NCBI RefSeq assembly: GCF_002177135.1
Contig: NZ_MWPH01000004.1
Location: forward strand, 62,001-126,000
Length of the DNA stretch: 64,000 nt
Source of the DNA: Natronolimnobius baerhuensis
GTDB taxonomy: Archaea; Halobacteriota; Halobacteria; Halobacteriales; Natrialbaceae
Reading direction: 5' to 3'
Part shown: positions 44,383 to 52,337 of the stretch, piece by piece
Layout: each line of letters opens with the position of its first letter
How positions within the stretch are numbered: position 1 is the stretch's first letter
Position numbers and translations under genes: made by a program
The notes under the pieces: generated by a model
Seen by the model: only the letters and a program-made list of their open reading frames with translations
The model's database searches: none
Told to the model about the DNA's origin: nothing

Positions 44383-44589
44383 CTACGGTGACGTTCCATT
44401 CGACCCGTGGTCGTGGTGGTCTGGAACTGGTGTGAATGCAACATAAAGGCAGGCGAGAATCAGTATGACATTGACCGCGGCAACGAATCCGCTTGTTGCT
44501 GATCTGCCGAATCCGAACCAGGCGACAGGAATCAATGCCAGCAACCCGACTGGAAGCGAATGCCGGGGTGTGAGCGCCTCGAGTACCAT
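44383..44589 (-). CDS. 68-residue two-span membrane protein next to the oxidase operon
   Basis: It starts MVLEALTPRHSLPVGLLALI and has two hydrophobic segments (about 12-27 and 34-53), then a Asp/His-rich tail (PVPDHHDHGSNGTSP). It is divergent from cbaD, with about 100 bases between the starts, and precedes the copper ATPase on the same strand. Possibly an assembly factor or minor subunit; no family recognised. Confidence 0.6.
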   Translation of the reverse strand: MVLEALTPRHSLPVGLLALIPVAWFGFGRSATSGFVAAVNVILILACLYVAFTPVPDHHDHGSNGTSP

Positions 44590-44657
44590 ACAGGTAGTGG
44601 GCAGTATTGCGAGATAAGTACTATCTTTTGTTCCTATGGGATGGGAATTGGAATCGC

Positions 44658-44666
44658 TATTTAACC
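44658..44666 (+). promoter_or_regulatory. TATA box of the cba oxidase operon
   Basis: TATTTAACC is centred 28 bases before the ATG at 44690 and fixes cbaD as the first gene. Confidence 0.5.
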
Positions 44667-44689
44667 TATATCTATCCCAACTCATCCGC

Positions 44690-44893
44690 ATGAATTCGGC
44701 GACAGACCACGAACAGAATACACAACGACGTGAAATCGGCCACGACGAGTACAATCCGGTAGGGACACTCGCATTGATCATGCTGTACTTTCTCATTTTG
44801 GTCGCGCTCTGGTTCTTTATGTACTTTGTTGAGTTCTTGGGGAACGATCCAACGGTCGTCGGCTCTGTCTTTCTCGCAGGGGGGCTCATATGA
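44690..44893 (+). CDS. cbaD: ba3-type terminal oxidase small subunit CbaD
   Basis: A 67-residue single-span protein starting MNSATDHEQNTQRREIGHDE, with the span LALIMLYFLILVALWFFMYF. Position and form match CbaD, the small subunit encoded first in cbaDBAC of Natronomonas-type ba3 oxidases. It overlaps cbaB by four bases. Confidence 0.82.
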   Translation: MNSATDHEQNTQRREIGHDEYNPVGTLALIMLYFLILVALWFFMYFVEFLGNDPTVVGSVFLAGGLI

Positions 44894-45708
44894 ATATTCA
44901 CACGTATGAGAAACTGTGGCTCGTCGCTGCGATGGTACTAATTGTCGGGTTCATTGCGACCATCACGTATGGGTCGGTCGCCCTCGGTATCACGATGGTT
45001 GGTGATCAGGAACCGACTGTTGAACCGGGGGAACTGAACGATGACGAGCGCTTCGGAGATCCTGGCGTCGAACACGTCGGTGAAAACCAATACGACGCAT
45101 ACGTCGTCGCCCAAACCTTTGCGTTCCGACCTGAGGTGCTCGAGGTCCCAGCAAACAGTGACGTAACGTTCTACGTAACCAGCCGTGACGTCATTCACAG
45201 TTACAGTGTCGTTGGGACCAACATCAACACGATGGTGATTCCTGGCGAGGTCGCCCAGATGACTGTCGAATTCGATGACCCAGGCGAGTACGGTGTCGTC
45301 TGTAACGAATACTGCGGGTTCAACCATCACGAGATGGAAGGCCAAATCCACGTCGTGCCCGAAGACGAGTTCACTCTCACCGAACTGTCGGCTACGGCTC
45401 CTGATGAAGTGACACTCGACGAGGACGTGACGATTGATGTGACGGTACAGAACGGATTGCTGGATGATATCGAGACGGAAGTAACTCTCGAGAGTGCCAA
45501 CGAAACGATGGAGACGACGCTCTCCGTCGCGGGCGACACAAGCGAGGAAACGACGTTCACACTCGAGGCGTCTGAACTTGGAGAGGGCGACCACGACTGG
45601 ACGGTCACTGCCGATGGCGAGGAAGTGAGTGGGACTGTGACTGTGATGACGGACAGCGAAGACGACGCAGACGATGCTGCTGCGACTGGAGGTGATGCTG
45701 ATGAGTAA
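44890..45708 (+). CDS. cbaB: cytochrome c oxidase subunit II (ba3 type) with extra C-terminal domain
   Basis: A 272-residue subunit with one N-terminal anchor (8-32). The CuA site is visible: His103 (VIHSYSV), Cys138, Glu140, Cys142 (CNEYCGF), His146 and Met149. It takes electrons from a copper protein or cytochrome. Residues about 163-255 form an additional beta-rich, Ig/CARDB-like domain (TLDEDVTIDVTVQNGL, GEGDHDWTVTADGEEVSGTV), followed by an acidic Ala/Asp tail; usual ba3 subunits II end near residue 165. Confidence 0.93.
   Translation: MNIHTYEKLWLVAAMVLIVGFIATITYGSVALGITMVGDQEPTVEPGELNDDERFGDPGVEHVGENQYDAYVVAQTFAFRPEVLEVPANSDVTFYVTSRDVIHSYSVVGTNINTMVIPGEVAQMTVEFDDPGEYGVVCNEYCGFNHHEMEGQIHVVPEDEFTLTELSATAPDEVTLDEDVTIDVTVQNGLLDDIETEVTLESANETMETTLSVAGDTSEETTFTLEASELGEGDHDWTVTADGEEVSGTVTVMTDSEDDADDAAATGGDADE
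45688..45696 (+). promoter_or_regulatory. Shine-Dalgarno-like site of cbaA
   Basis: GGAGGTGAT lies four bases before the ATG at 45701, inside the end of cbaB. It decides between three in-frame ATGs (45674, 45695, 45701) in favour of 45701. Confidence 0.6.
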
Positions 45709-47497
45709 TTCGACAGGTACGTATCTCGAAATGTTCCCAGCGGAAGCGAGAATTGTGCGGATGGCATTCTACAGTTCGTTCCTTGCCCTCGCAATCGGTG
45801 GGCTGTTCGGACTGATCCAGACACTTCATCGAACTGATGTCCTCCGATTTATCGATTCGACGGACTACTATACCGTTCTCACCGCACACGGCGTGTTGCT
45901 TGCAATTACGTTTACAATTTTCTTCCTCGTTGGCGTGTTCACGTGGGCGGTAACAACCAGTTTAGATCGGGGCCTCGAGGACATACGATTCACGTGGGCC
46001 TGGTACGGGTTGATGGTCCTTGGGACGGTGTTGACCGCGATTCCAATCTTCGCCGGGTTCACTGATGCAATCGACATGAGTGCCTCGGTGCTGTTTACGT
46101 TCTATGCCCCGCTGCAGGGCCATCCACTGTTCTACCTTGGACTCGTTTTGTTCGTCGTCGGTACCTGGCTCGCTGGAGCCGACTGGTTCCGGTCGTGGTG
46201 GGCCTGGAAACAGGAACATCCCGACGAGCGTATCCCACTCCCGACGTTTATGGTTCTGACGACGACGCTGATGTGGTATATCGCGACGCTTGGCGTTGCC
46301 GTTTCGATCCTCGCGTTCTTGCTTCCATGGTCACTGGGCTGGATCGACACTATCAATCCACTGCTGACCAGAACGCTATTCTGGTTCTTCGGTCACCCGG
46401 TCGTCTACTTCTGGCTGATGCCGGCGTACATGATGTGGTACATCATGTTGCCAAAGATTTCGGGCGGGAAACTGTTTAGCGATCCGCTTGCCCGTGTTGT
46501 GTTCGTCCTCTTCTTGATTCTCTCGGTCCCAACGGGGATCCACCACCAGTATCTCGATCCCGGGATCGCAGAGGGCTTCAAGTTCATCGCAATGACGAAT
46601 ACCATGTTTCTGTTGCTCCCTAGTTTACTGACGGCGTTTACTGTCGTTGCCAGCATGGAACACGGCGCTCGTCAGCGCGGCGGCGAGGGCTACTTCGGCT
46701 GGCTGACGGCACTGCCATGGCGTGACCCCATTTTCACCGGAATGGCGCTTGCGGGACTGATGTTCGCTGCTGCCGGCTTCTCGGGCATGATCAACGCCGG
46801 CATGAACATCAATTATCTCGTCCACAACACGTTCTGGGTGGTCGGTCACTTCCACCTTACTGTCGGGACAGCCGTTGCACTGACGTTCATGGCTGTTACC
46901 TACTGGTTCCTCCCACAGGTGACCGGCAAAGAACTCTGGAACCGCTCTGTTGCGCTCGGCCAGGTCGTCCTCTGGTTCGTCGGAATGACGTTCATGTCCA
47001 ATGCAATGCACCGCGCCGGCCTGCTTGGGATTCCACGTCGAACCGCCGAACCACAGTACGACGGCTTCGAGTTCGAAGCCGGCGTCGGGAGCGTCGCTGA
47101 ACTCGACGCACAGATCGTCCTCGGCGGCATCTTGCTGACACTCTCCCTGGTGCTGTTCTTTGCGAACGTGATCGGAACAGTACTCAACAGTCGCAGCGAG
47201 ACGCTTCCACCAAACGAATACGCCGAGACACTCTCCGGCCCAGAGGACGCACCACCCGTCTTGGATAACCTCAAACTCTGGACGGCGATTGCAATCGTTC
47301 TCGTCGTCTTTGCGTATACGTTCCCACTGCTAAGCATCGTCGACCGTGGCGGGCTGTTCGGCCCCGATATTACGCCGTTCCCCACACTCGTCGACCCAGG
47401 AACCGTCATCGCATACGCTGGCCAGCAACTCGAGGGCCTTGTGCTCGCAGTGATGACGCCACTCGTTGAGGCCACTCTCTCGGCCGTGATACGCTAA
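45701..47497 (+). CDS. cbaA: cytochrome c oxidase subunit I (ba3 type)
   Basis: A 598-residue haem-copper oxidase subunit with about 13 spans. The low-spin haem ligand is in TAHGVLLAITFTI. The CuB/cross-link site is FGHPVVYFWLMPAY (His and Tyr), and the haem pair is in HNTFWVVGHFHLTVGTAVAL. The absence of the D-channel motif and the HPVVYFW sequence agree with class B oxidases. It reduces oxygen at the membrane and pumps protons. The start overlaps the end of cbaB by eight bases. Confidence 0.96.
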   Translation: MSNSTGTYLEMFPAEARIVRMAFYSSFLALAIGGLFGLIQTLHRTDVLRFIDSTDYYTVLTAHGVLLAITFTIFFLVGVFTWAVTTSLDRGLEDIRFTWAWYGLMVLGTVLTAIPIFAGFTDAIDMSASVLFTFYAPLQGHPLFYLGLVLFVVGTWLAGADWFRSWWAWKQEHPDERIPLPTFMVLTTTLMWYIATLGVAVSILAFLLPWSLGWIDTINPLLTRTLFWFFGHPVVYFWLMPAYMMWYIMLPKISGGKLFSDPLARVVFVLFLILSVPTGIHHQYLDPGIAEGFKFIAMTNTMFLLLPSLLTAFTVVASMEHGARQRGGEGYFGWLTALPWRDPIFTGMALAGLMFAAAGFSGMINAGMNINYLVHNTFWVVGHFHLTVGTAVALTFMAVTYWFLPQVTGKELWNRSVALGQVVLWFVGMTFMSNAMHRAGLLGIPRRTAEPQYDGFEFEAGVGSVAELDAQIVLGGILLTLSLVLFFANVIGTVLNSRSETLPPNEYAETLSGPEDAPPVLDNLKLWTAIAIVLVVFAYTFPLLSIVDRGGLFGPDITPFPTLVDPGTVIAYAGQQLEGLVLAVMTPLVEATLSAVIR

Positions 47498-47706
47498 TGC
47501 GGATCTCGAAAGCGGGGCTCCTCGTCGTCTTGGCGATGCTTGCACCCCTCCTCGTCGAACTCAGGACAGTGCTCTCGTGGTTCGATATCGAACTGACCGT
47601 CATCGAGACGGTACTCGTCGGGGGCATCCTCGTTGCCTGTCTGCTCATCTGGGCGTTCCTTCCAGCACGGGACACCGAGACCGAACCCACGAACTCGAGG
47701 CAGTGA
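47497..47706 (+). CDS. cbaC: ba3-type oxidase small subunit CbaC
   Basis: A 69-residue protein with two spans (about 8-22 and 33-56) and a Glu/Thr-rich tail. Its ATG shares a base with the cbaA stop (TAATG). Place and shape match the last gene of cbaDBAC. Confidence 0.8.
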   Translation: MRISKAGLLVVLAMLAPLLVELRTVLSWFDIELTVIETVLVGGILVACLLIWAFLPARDTETEPTNSRQ

Positions 47707-47800
47707 CGAGTTGCTGACTCGAGTGGGGCGAATACGGTGACTGGCCGTCGATTGACTGTCTGCTCTCCACTAGGAGAGTCCCGTTGTGTGGGATTCATCG

Positions 47801-47810
47801 ATTAATTTTT
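47801..47810 (+). promoter_or_regulatory. TATA-like box of the UspA gene at 47835
   Basis: ATTAATTTTT lies about 29 bases before the ATG. Confidence 0.4.
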
Positions 47811-47834
47811 CAGCAGTACGAAATAGAGTTATAT

Positions 47835-48341
47835 ATGACGCTGGTCGTCCCGTTTGATGGGTCACAATTATCGGAAACAGCACTCGTTCGTGCGACCGAG
47901 TTCGGGAACGTTTTCGACGAAATCGTCCTTGCAGTGAGTGTCATTCCGAAGGGGAATACAAAGTACGCCAGAGAGCGCGGTTGGATTGGATCGAAGGACG
48001 ACTTCGAGATGGAGACTGTTGTCTCGAGGCTGCACACCCAAGTGACGAGTCTCTGTCCCAGCGCAAACTTTCGCCATACCGTTGTGGATCGCTATGCGCC
48101 GTCCGGTTCGATTGCAAAGCAACTGCGCAGGGTCGCACGGATCGAGGACGCCTCGATGGTCTTCATCGGGAGCGAAAACGCAGGCCAGTTCGTCTCAGCA
48201 GTGAGTAGCGTTGGTGGGAATGTCGCCACGGATACGGGCTACGATGTCGTCATCGTTCGTCATCACCGACCAGCGAAGATAAAGAAACTGCGGACTGCAT
48301 CGACACAGTCGGTGAAGTCGGACTTTTATCATCCCAGATAA
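47835..48341 (+). CDS. universal stress protein UspA, divergent
   Basis: A 168-residue Usp-fold protein starting MTLVVPFDGSQLSETALVRA. The nucleotide-binding region is degenerate: where others have GSHGR..GLLLGSV it reads GSENAGQFVSAVSSVGGNVA, so ATP binding is doubtful. A basic tail (KIKKLRTAST) extends past the domain. It follows the cba operon but has its own TATA-like box. Confidence 0.85.
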   Translation: MTLVVPFDGSQLSETALVRATEFGNVFDEIVLAVSVIPKGNTKYARERGWIGSKDDFEMETVVSRLHTQVTSLCPSANFRHTVVDRYAPSGSIAKQLRRVARIEDASMVFIGSENAGQFVSAVSSVGGNVATDTGYDVVIVRHHRPAKIKKLRTASTQSVKSDFYHPR

Positions 48342-48443
48342 GCCGTGACTGGTCGTGCTGTCGTCTGTCGTATCCACCATGGAACACCGTCGATCTGAGA
48401 CTCGAGAAGTGGAACATCACAGGTCGTCGGCAGCGAAGCCAAG

Positions 48444-48965
48444 TCAGTCAGCGCTCGTGGCCGACGTCTCCGATGCGGTCCGCTGGCTCCGCCAGATGCC
48501 CTGGAGGTACGCGCCAACGAACATGCCGGCGAGTGCCCACAAGATTGTGATGTTGCCAACGCCGAGGCTGGCGTAGGCCGCGCCGGGACAGATCCCGGAG
48601 AGGCCCCAGCCGACGCCGAAAACCGCGCCGCCGATCAGGACGTTGCGGTCGAACGATTTCAGCCGTCGACCGTAGGTATCTCCCGTCAGTGGCGCACGCG
48701 TTCGGAGTCGCGGAACCAGCGCGAAGGCGATCCCGGTGACGACCGCCGCGCCGCCCATGACGAACAGCAACCCGAAGTCCTCGAACTGCAGGAAGTTTAA
48801 GACGACCTCCGGACGGGCCATATGGCTGAATCCGAGGCCGAAGCCGAAGATCAGGCCGCCAACGAAGATCAGCGGCATGAACAGCGGATGTCTGTCGCTC
48901 GCGGGTCGCTTTGCTCGCCGCTCGCCTTTTCGAGATCCTCCCTTCGGTCGCATCTCGCTGCTCAC
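48444..48965 (-). CDS. YeeE/YedE family (DUF6691) sulfur-transport membrane protein
   Basis: A 173-residue protein, half of a split YeeE/YedE transporter. The four spans include GGLIFGFGLGFSHMARPEVV and GVGWGLSGICPGAAYASLG, with a Cys in the channel motif G-x-CPG. The natural family start would be near DRHPLFMPLIF; the 23 residues before it (MSSEMRPKGG, then RKGERRAKRP) are encoded by a repeat cassette at 48899-49002. GTG 48965 and ATG 48953 are both possible starts. It is paired with the gene at 49021. Confidence 0.9.
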   Translation of the reverse strand: MSSEMRPKGGSRKGERRAKRPASDRHPLFMPLIFVGGLIFGFGLGFSHMARPEVVLNFLQFEDFGLLFVMGGAAVVTGIAFALVPRLRTRAPLTGDTYGRRLKSFDRNVLIGGAVFGVGWGLSGICPGAAYASLGVGNITILWALAGMFVGAYLQGIWRSQRTASETSATSAD

Positions 48966-49002
48966 GGGTCGTCACCCCCCCGTTCGCATTTCCGAGATTC
49001 TC
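48899..49002. repeat. diverged cassette units overlapping the YeeE 5' end
   Basis: GCTCACGGGTCGTCACCCCC at 48960 and CGTTCGCATTTCCGAGATTC after it match the complement of the 55-bp unit of copy E (GCTCACGGGTCGTTCCTCCC, CGTTCGCTTTTCCGCGGTTC). A second worn unit starts about 61 bases earlier. No outer CTATAG ends are present. Confidence 0.6.
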
Positions 49003-49020
49003 CGACGAGAATCTCGCTCA

Positions 49021-49578
49021 CTACGGACTCACCCCCAGTGCCATCACGACCTGTGCCGTCCCAATCGCCACGATCAGGAACGTGATGACGCCGATAATCG
49101 ACGTCTTCGAGGCCGAGCCGACGCCACAGACGCCGTGGCCGGAGGTACAGCCCTTCCCAATTCGGGTTCCGATCCCGACGAGAATCCCGCCGAGGAACAG
49201 CCGCCACGGCTGGACGTCCGTCAGCCAGAGCGTGATTCCGCCGACGTCGTACACCTGTCCGGTCGAACCAGCCTCGTAGAGCCCACTCGAGACCAGGCCA
49301 GACTGGAATGTCACCGCGTAGACGGCTGCGCCCGCAATAATACCGAGCGTAAAGACGACGCGCCAGTCTCGAGAACTGCGGTACTGCTGGAACCGCGACT
49401 GGTCCGAAACGTACGACAGCGTCGACTCGAGGAACGTACTCGCACCGGCCGGAATCGCGGTGCCCAGGTAAATGACGACGGCCCCGAGGCCGACGAGTGC
49501 GCCGCCAACGGCGTAGCGACTGATCCCGTTCGGAAACAGCGATTCGAACAGTGCGGGTGCAACAAGTTCAGGTACCAT
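49021..49578 (-). CDS. YeeE/YedE family sulfur-transport membrane protein
   Basis: A 185-residue protein, the other half of the split transporter. It has five spans and the channel motif GIGTRIGKGCTSGHGVCGVG, whose cysteine is expected to handle thiosulfate-like sulfur. The first 20 residues carry MVPELVAPALFESLFPNGIS. It lies 18 bases after the rhodanese gene, so rhodanese, YedE and YeeE form an operon. Confidence 0.93.
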   Translation of the reverse strand: MVPELVAPALFESLFPNGISRYAVGGALVGLGAVVIYLGTAIPAGASTFLESTLSYVSDQSRFQQYRSSRDWRVVFTLGIIAGAAVYAVTFQSGLVSSGLYEAGSTGQVYDVGGITLWLTDVQPWRLFLGGILVGIGTRIGKGCTSGHGVCGVGSASKTSIIGVITFLIVAIGTAQVVMALGVSP

Positions 49579-49596
49579 TCGACTGGATCGTTGAAG

Positions 49597-50790
49597 TTAG
49601 TCACCGGCCAGCGAGTCCTGGCTGGCGGCGCAGTTGTTTGGACCGAGTTCGAGTTCGAATGCTTCCTCATCGTCAGTAGCTTGTTGGCCGAGGTTCGTCG
49701 CGATGATATCCTCATAGTTGGCCGGACGAGGTGGCATGTCCGAGAGGACCAACTCAACGAACTCGTCTTCGTCCATCGTCAGGGCAGCCATGTCCGCCTC
49801 GAGTTGGCCAATCCGTGCCGTGTAGGTGCCATCCTCGGCGGGTTTAGCAGCGTCGCTAAAGTGAGCGCCGCCGATCAGCGTCTCGTCAGACAGGGAGCGC
49901 ACGCGCTCTTGAAGTGACTCATAGAGTTGCCTAGCCGCCTCGGGTGCGCCGTCGTCGCCCTCCTCGAGGTCGGGGCGAGCAACGCTTTCGATGAACAGCC
50001 CATCGCCAGTCGCCAGCAGTTCGCCGTCGATCAGGTACGAGGTCATGCCGGAGGTGTGGCCAGGCGTGGAGACAGTCTCGATGGTGACGTCACCGACCTG
50101 GAATTCGTCGCCGTCTTCGGCCACTGTGACATCATCGGCGTAGGTGACGCCGCGGTCGACTGCGGCCGCTGGGATCACTCCTTCGACGCCCTCCGCGGCG
50201 AGGGCCCGAATCCCAGAGATGTGATCCGCGTGGATGTGCGTATCGAGTGCATATTTCAACTCGACGCCGAGTTCCGCTGTATCCTCGAGATAGCGGTCGG
50301 TGAACGCGCGCAGTGGATCAATGACGGCCGCTTCGTTACCGTCGGACACGAGATAGCCGAGACAGCCCGAGGAGGGACGCTGGTACTGGATGAGCGTTCC
50401 CGCGCCATCGTAGCGCTCGACCTCGACAGCGTCGTAAATGCGCGCCCAGCCGTTCATCCCTTCCTCGAGGTGGTTCACATCGTAGCCGCGCTCTTTGAGT
50501 GAGCCAGCGACGAATTCGCTGGCACCGCCTTTCGCACAGAGGACTGTGATCTCTTGGTCGTCCGGAACCTGTGCAAGAACGTCATCATCGATGTCTTCGT
50601 CGAGAAAGTGGAAGTAGGGGACGTTGATCGACTCAACAGTGTCGCCGTCGATGTTCCACTCTTCGTACTCCGACTCCATACGGGCATCAAGGAGTGTGAC
50701 GTCCTCTCCCGCATCGATTTGGGTTTTCAACTCGGTGGGCATCACCGATTCGACTGTGACGTCCGGCGTTGGAAAGTCCATGTCGTCCAT
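49597..50790 (-). CDS. rhodanese and metallo-beta-lactamase fusion, persulfide dioxygenase-like
   Basis: A 397-residue cytoplasmic fusion. Residues about 10-115 are a rhodanese domain with active Cys in LCAKGGASEFVAG. Residues about 125-330 are a metallo-beta-lactamase fold with DTHIHADHISGIRAL, VSTPGHTSGM and ATGDGLFI. Such fusions oxidise glutathione- or protein-like persulfides to sulfite, or transfer sulfane sulfur. The usual order is lactamase first; here the rhodanese leads. ATG 50790 is used; a GTG nine bases earlier is close to the best TATA-like site. The operon continues into the YedE/YeeE pair. Confidence 0.9.
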   Translation of the reverse strand: MDDMDFPTPDVTVESVMPTELKTQIDAGEDVTLLDARMESEYEEWNIDGDTVESINVPYFHFLDEDIDDDVLAQVPDDQEITVLCAKGGASEFVAGSLKERGYDVNHLEEGMNGWARIYDAVEVERYDGAGTLIQYQRPSSGCLGYLVSDGNEAAVIDPLRAFTDRYLEDTAELGVELKYALDTHIHADHISGIRALAAEGVEGVIPAAAVDRGVTYADDVTVAEDGDEFQVGDVTIETVSTPGHTSGMTSYLIDGELLATGDGLFIESVARPDLEEGDDGAPEAARQLYESLQERVRSLSDETLIGGAHFSDAAKPAEDGTYTARIGQLEADMAALTMDEDEFVELVLSDMPPRPANYEDIIATNLGQQATDDEEAFELELGPNNCAASQDSLAGD

Positions 50791-51030
50791 ATTGTACACT
50801 GCTCAGTAGTGGCTCCGAGACCTTAAGCATTTGCATGGTATTCCCCAAAGCACACAATATAGGTACAGAGTAGATGACGGAGAATGTGTACTAAGCACGC
50901 GTATGTGCCTTTAGTCGGCAGCGCAGAGATCGAACAAACAGCAGGTGTTCGTAAACAGTGCAATAATCGATATCCTTTTATGGACTGCCCCGATATTGTG
51001 TGGTAGCTCCAATACAGAGCACAAAAGAAC

Positions 51031-51276
51031 ATGAGCTCGGAATACCAGACCACAGAGACGCTCGACGTGAAAGGACAGTCCTGCCCAATGCCTATCGTCA
51101 AAACCAAACAGGCAATCGACGACCTCGAGGCTGGGGACGTACTGGAAGTCGTGGCGACCGATTCGGGAAGCATGAGTGACATTCAGGGCTGGGCGGAGGG
51201 CACCAACGGAGTTGAACTTCTTGACCAGGTCGAGGACGGCGACCGCTTCATCCACTACGTCGAGAAAACGGAATAA
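51031..51276 (+). CDS. tusA: TusA/SirA family sulfurtransferase
   Basis: An 81-residue sulfur carrier. The active-site motif is GQSCPMPIVKTK, with the persulfide Cys followed by PMP, and the fold continues with GDVLEVVATDSGS. It passes sulfane sulfur between proteins. It is the first gene of a three-gene plus-strand operon (tusA, dsrE-like, HalOD1), divergent from the rhodanese operon. Confidence 0.94.
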   Translation: MSSEYQTTETLDVKGQSCPMPIVKTKQAIDDLEAGDVLEVVATDSGSMSDIQGWAEGTNGVELLDQVEDGDRFIHYVEKTE

Positions 51277-51277
51277 C

Positions 51278-51892
51278 ATGAGCACGGACAACCACCCAGC
51301 ATCGGCTGATGACAGTAGCACTGACGCCGATTCCGAATCCGCTCCCGACAGTGACCCCGCAGAGTTGCAGGCGCTCCGCGAGCGCGTCGCCGACCTCGAG
51401 GCGTCAGTCGCCGATAGCGACACGGGTGACGACCAGAAGAAGATGACCATTGTCGCCACGCAGGGGAGTTTCGACATGGCGTACCCGCCGTTGATCCTCG
51501 CGAGTACCGCGGCGGCGTTCGACTGGGACGTCGTCGTCTTCCACACCTTCTGGGGACTCGACATTCTCCACGAAGAGAAATCAAAGACCCTCAAACTCTC
51601 CGCCGTCGGCAACCCGAATATGCCGGTCCCGAACGCCGTCGCCGCGATCCCCGGCATGGATCGGATGGCCACGCGCATGATGGAGACGAAAATCGACGAG
51701 AACGGGACTGCCACCATCGAAGAGTTGATCGACCTCTCCCTCGAGAGCGGCGTCGACCTGCAGGCCTGTCAGATGACAATCGAGTTGATGGACTACGACG
51801 AAGACGACTTCTACGACGGCGTCACCACGGGTGTCGGCGCGGCGACTGCGATCCAGCATATGGCTGAATCTGATGTCCAGTTACTCGTCTGA
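51278..51892 (+). CDS. DsrE/DsrF-like sulfur-relay protein
   Basis: A 204-residue protein. Residues 1-55 are a Ser/Asp-rich tail and a coiled coil (LQALRERVADLEASVAD). The rest is the DsrE fold, as in archaeal peroxiredoxin-family or DsrE2-like proteins: IVATQGSFDMAYPPLILAST, VFHTFWGLDILHEEK, and the conserved Cys in GVDLQACQMTIELM. It likely takes persulfide from TusA. It starts one base after the tusA stop. Confidence 0.9.
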   Translation: MSTDNHPASADDSSTDADSESAPDSDPAELQALRERVADLEASVADSDTGDDQKKMTIVATQGSFDMAYPPLILASTAAAFDWDVVVFHTFWGLDILHEEKSKTLKLSAVGNPNMPVPNAVAAIPGMDRMATRMMETKIDENGTATIEELIDLSLESGVDLQACQMTIELMDYDEDDFYDGVTTGVGAATAIQHMAESDVQLLV

Positions 51893-52146
51893 TGAGAGGA
51901 ACGACACAACGCGACAGACCGCCGGAGCGACCGAGTATACACGTCATTGAACGAATCGCCGAAGCAGATGGTGTCGATCCGGTCGACTTGGATCCGCCGC
52001 TTCACGATGTTGTCGACACAGATGCGCTTGATCGGCTATTCGACTCGAGTCACCAGGACAGTCCACCCCGTCGTGGCAGCGTTTCGTTTCGCTACCGGGA
52101 ACACGACGTGACGGTCCACGCAGACAGTCGTGTCCTCCTCGAGTAA
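51892..52146 (+). CDS. HalOD1 output domain protein
   Basis: An 84-residue protein consisting of one HalOD1 domain (SIHVIERIAEADGVDPVDLD, then PLHDVVDTDALDRLF and VSFRYREHDVTVHADSRV). HalOD1 occurs at the end of haloarchaeal two-component regulators; its biochemical action is unknown. The ATG shares one base with the DsrE stop (TGATG), so it is part of the sulfur operon. Confidence 0.88.
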   Translation: MRGTTQRDRPPERPSIHVIERIAEADGVDPVDLDPPLHDVVDTDALDRLFDSSHQDSPPRRGSVSFRYREHDVTVHADSRVLLE

Positions 52147-52337
52147 CGATTCAGAGCAGTTTCCAGCCCCGAATTGCTGCTGTCCGAGATGTCAGGTATA
52201 GCTACAATTGACACGGTTTACTGTCCGTTATTTGCGGGCAACCGCTGTCAGGGTCGCGGTTTCGCTGGTACATCGGTACAGCACTCCGTCTGGACCACAA
52301 TAGCAACCATTTTCCTGTTCGGCAGGTCGTCTCTGGT

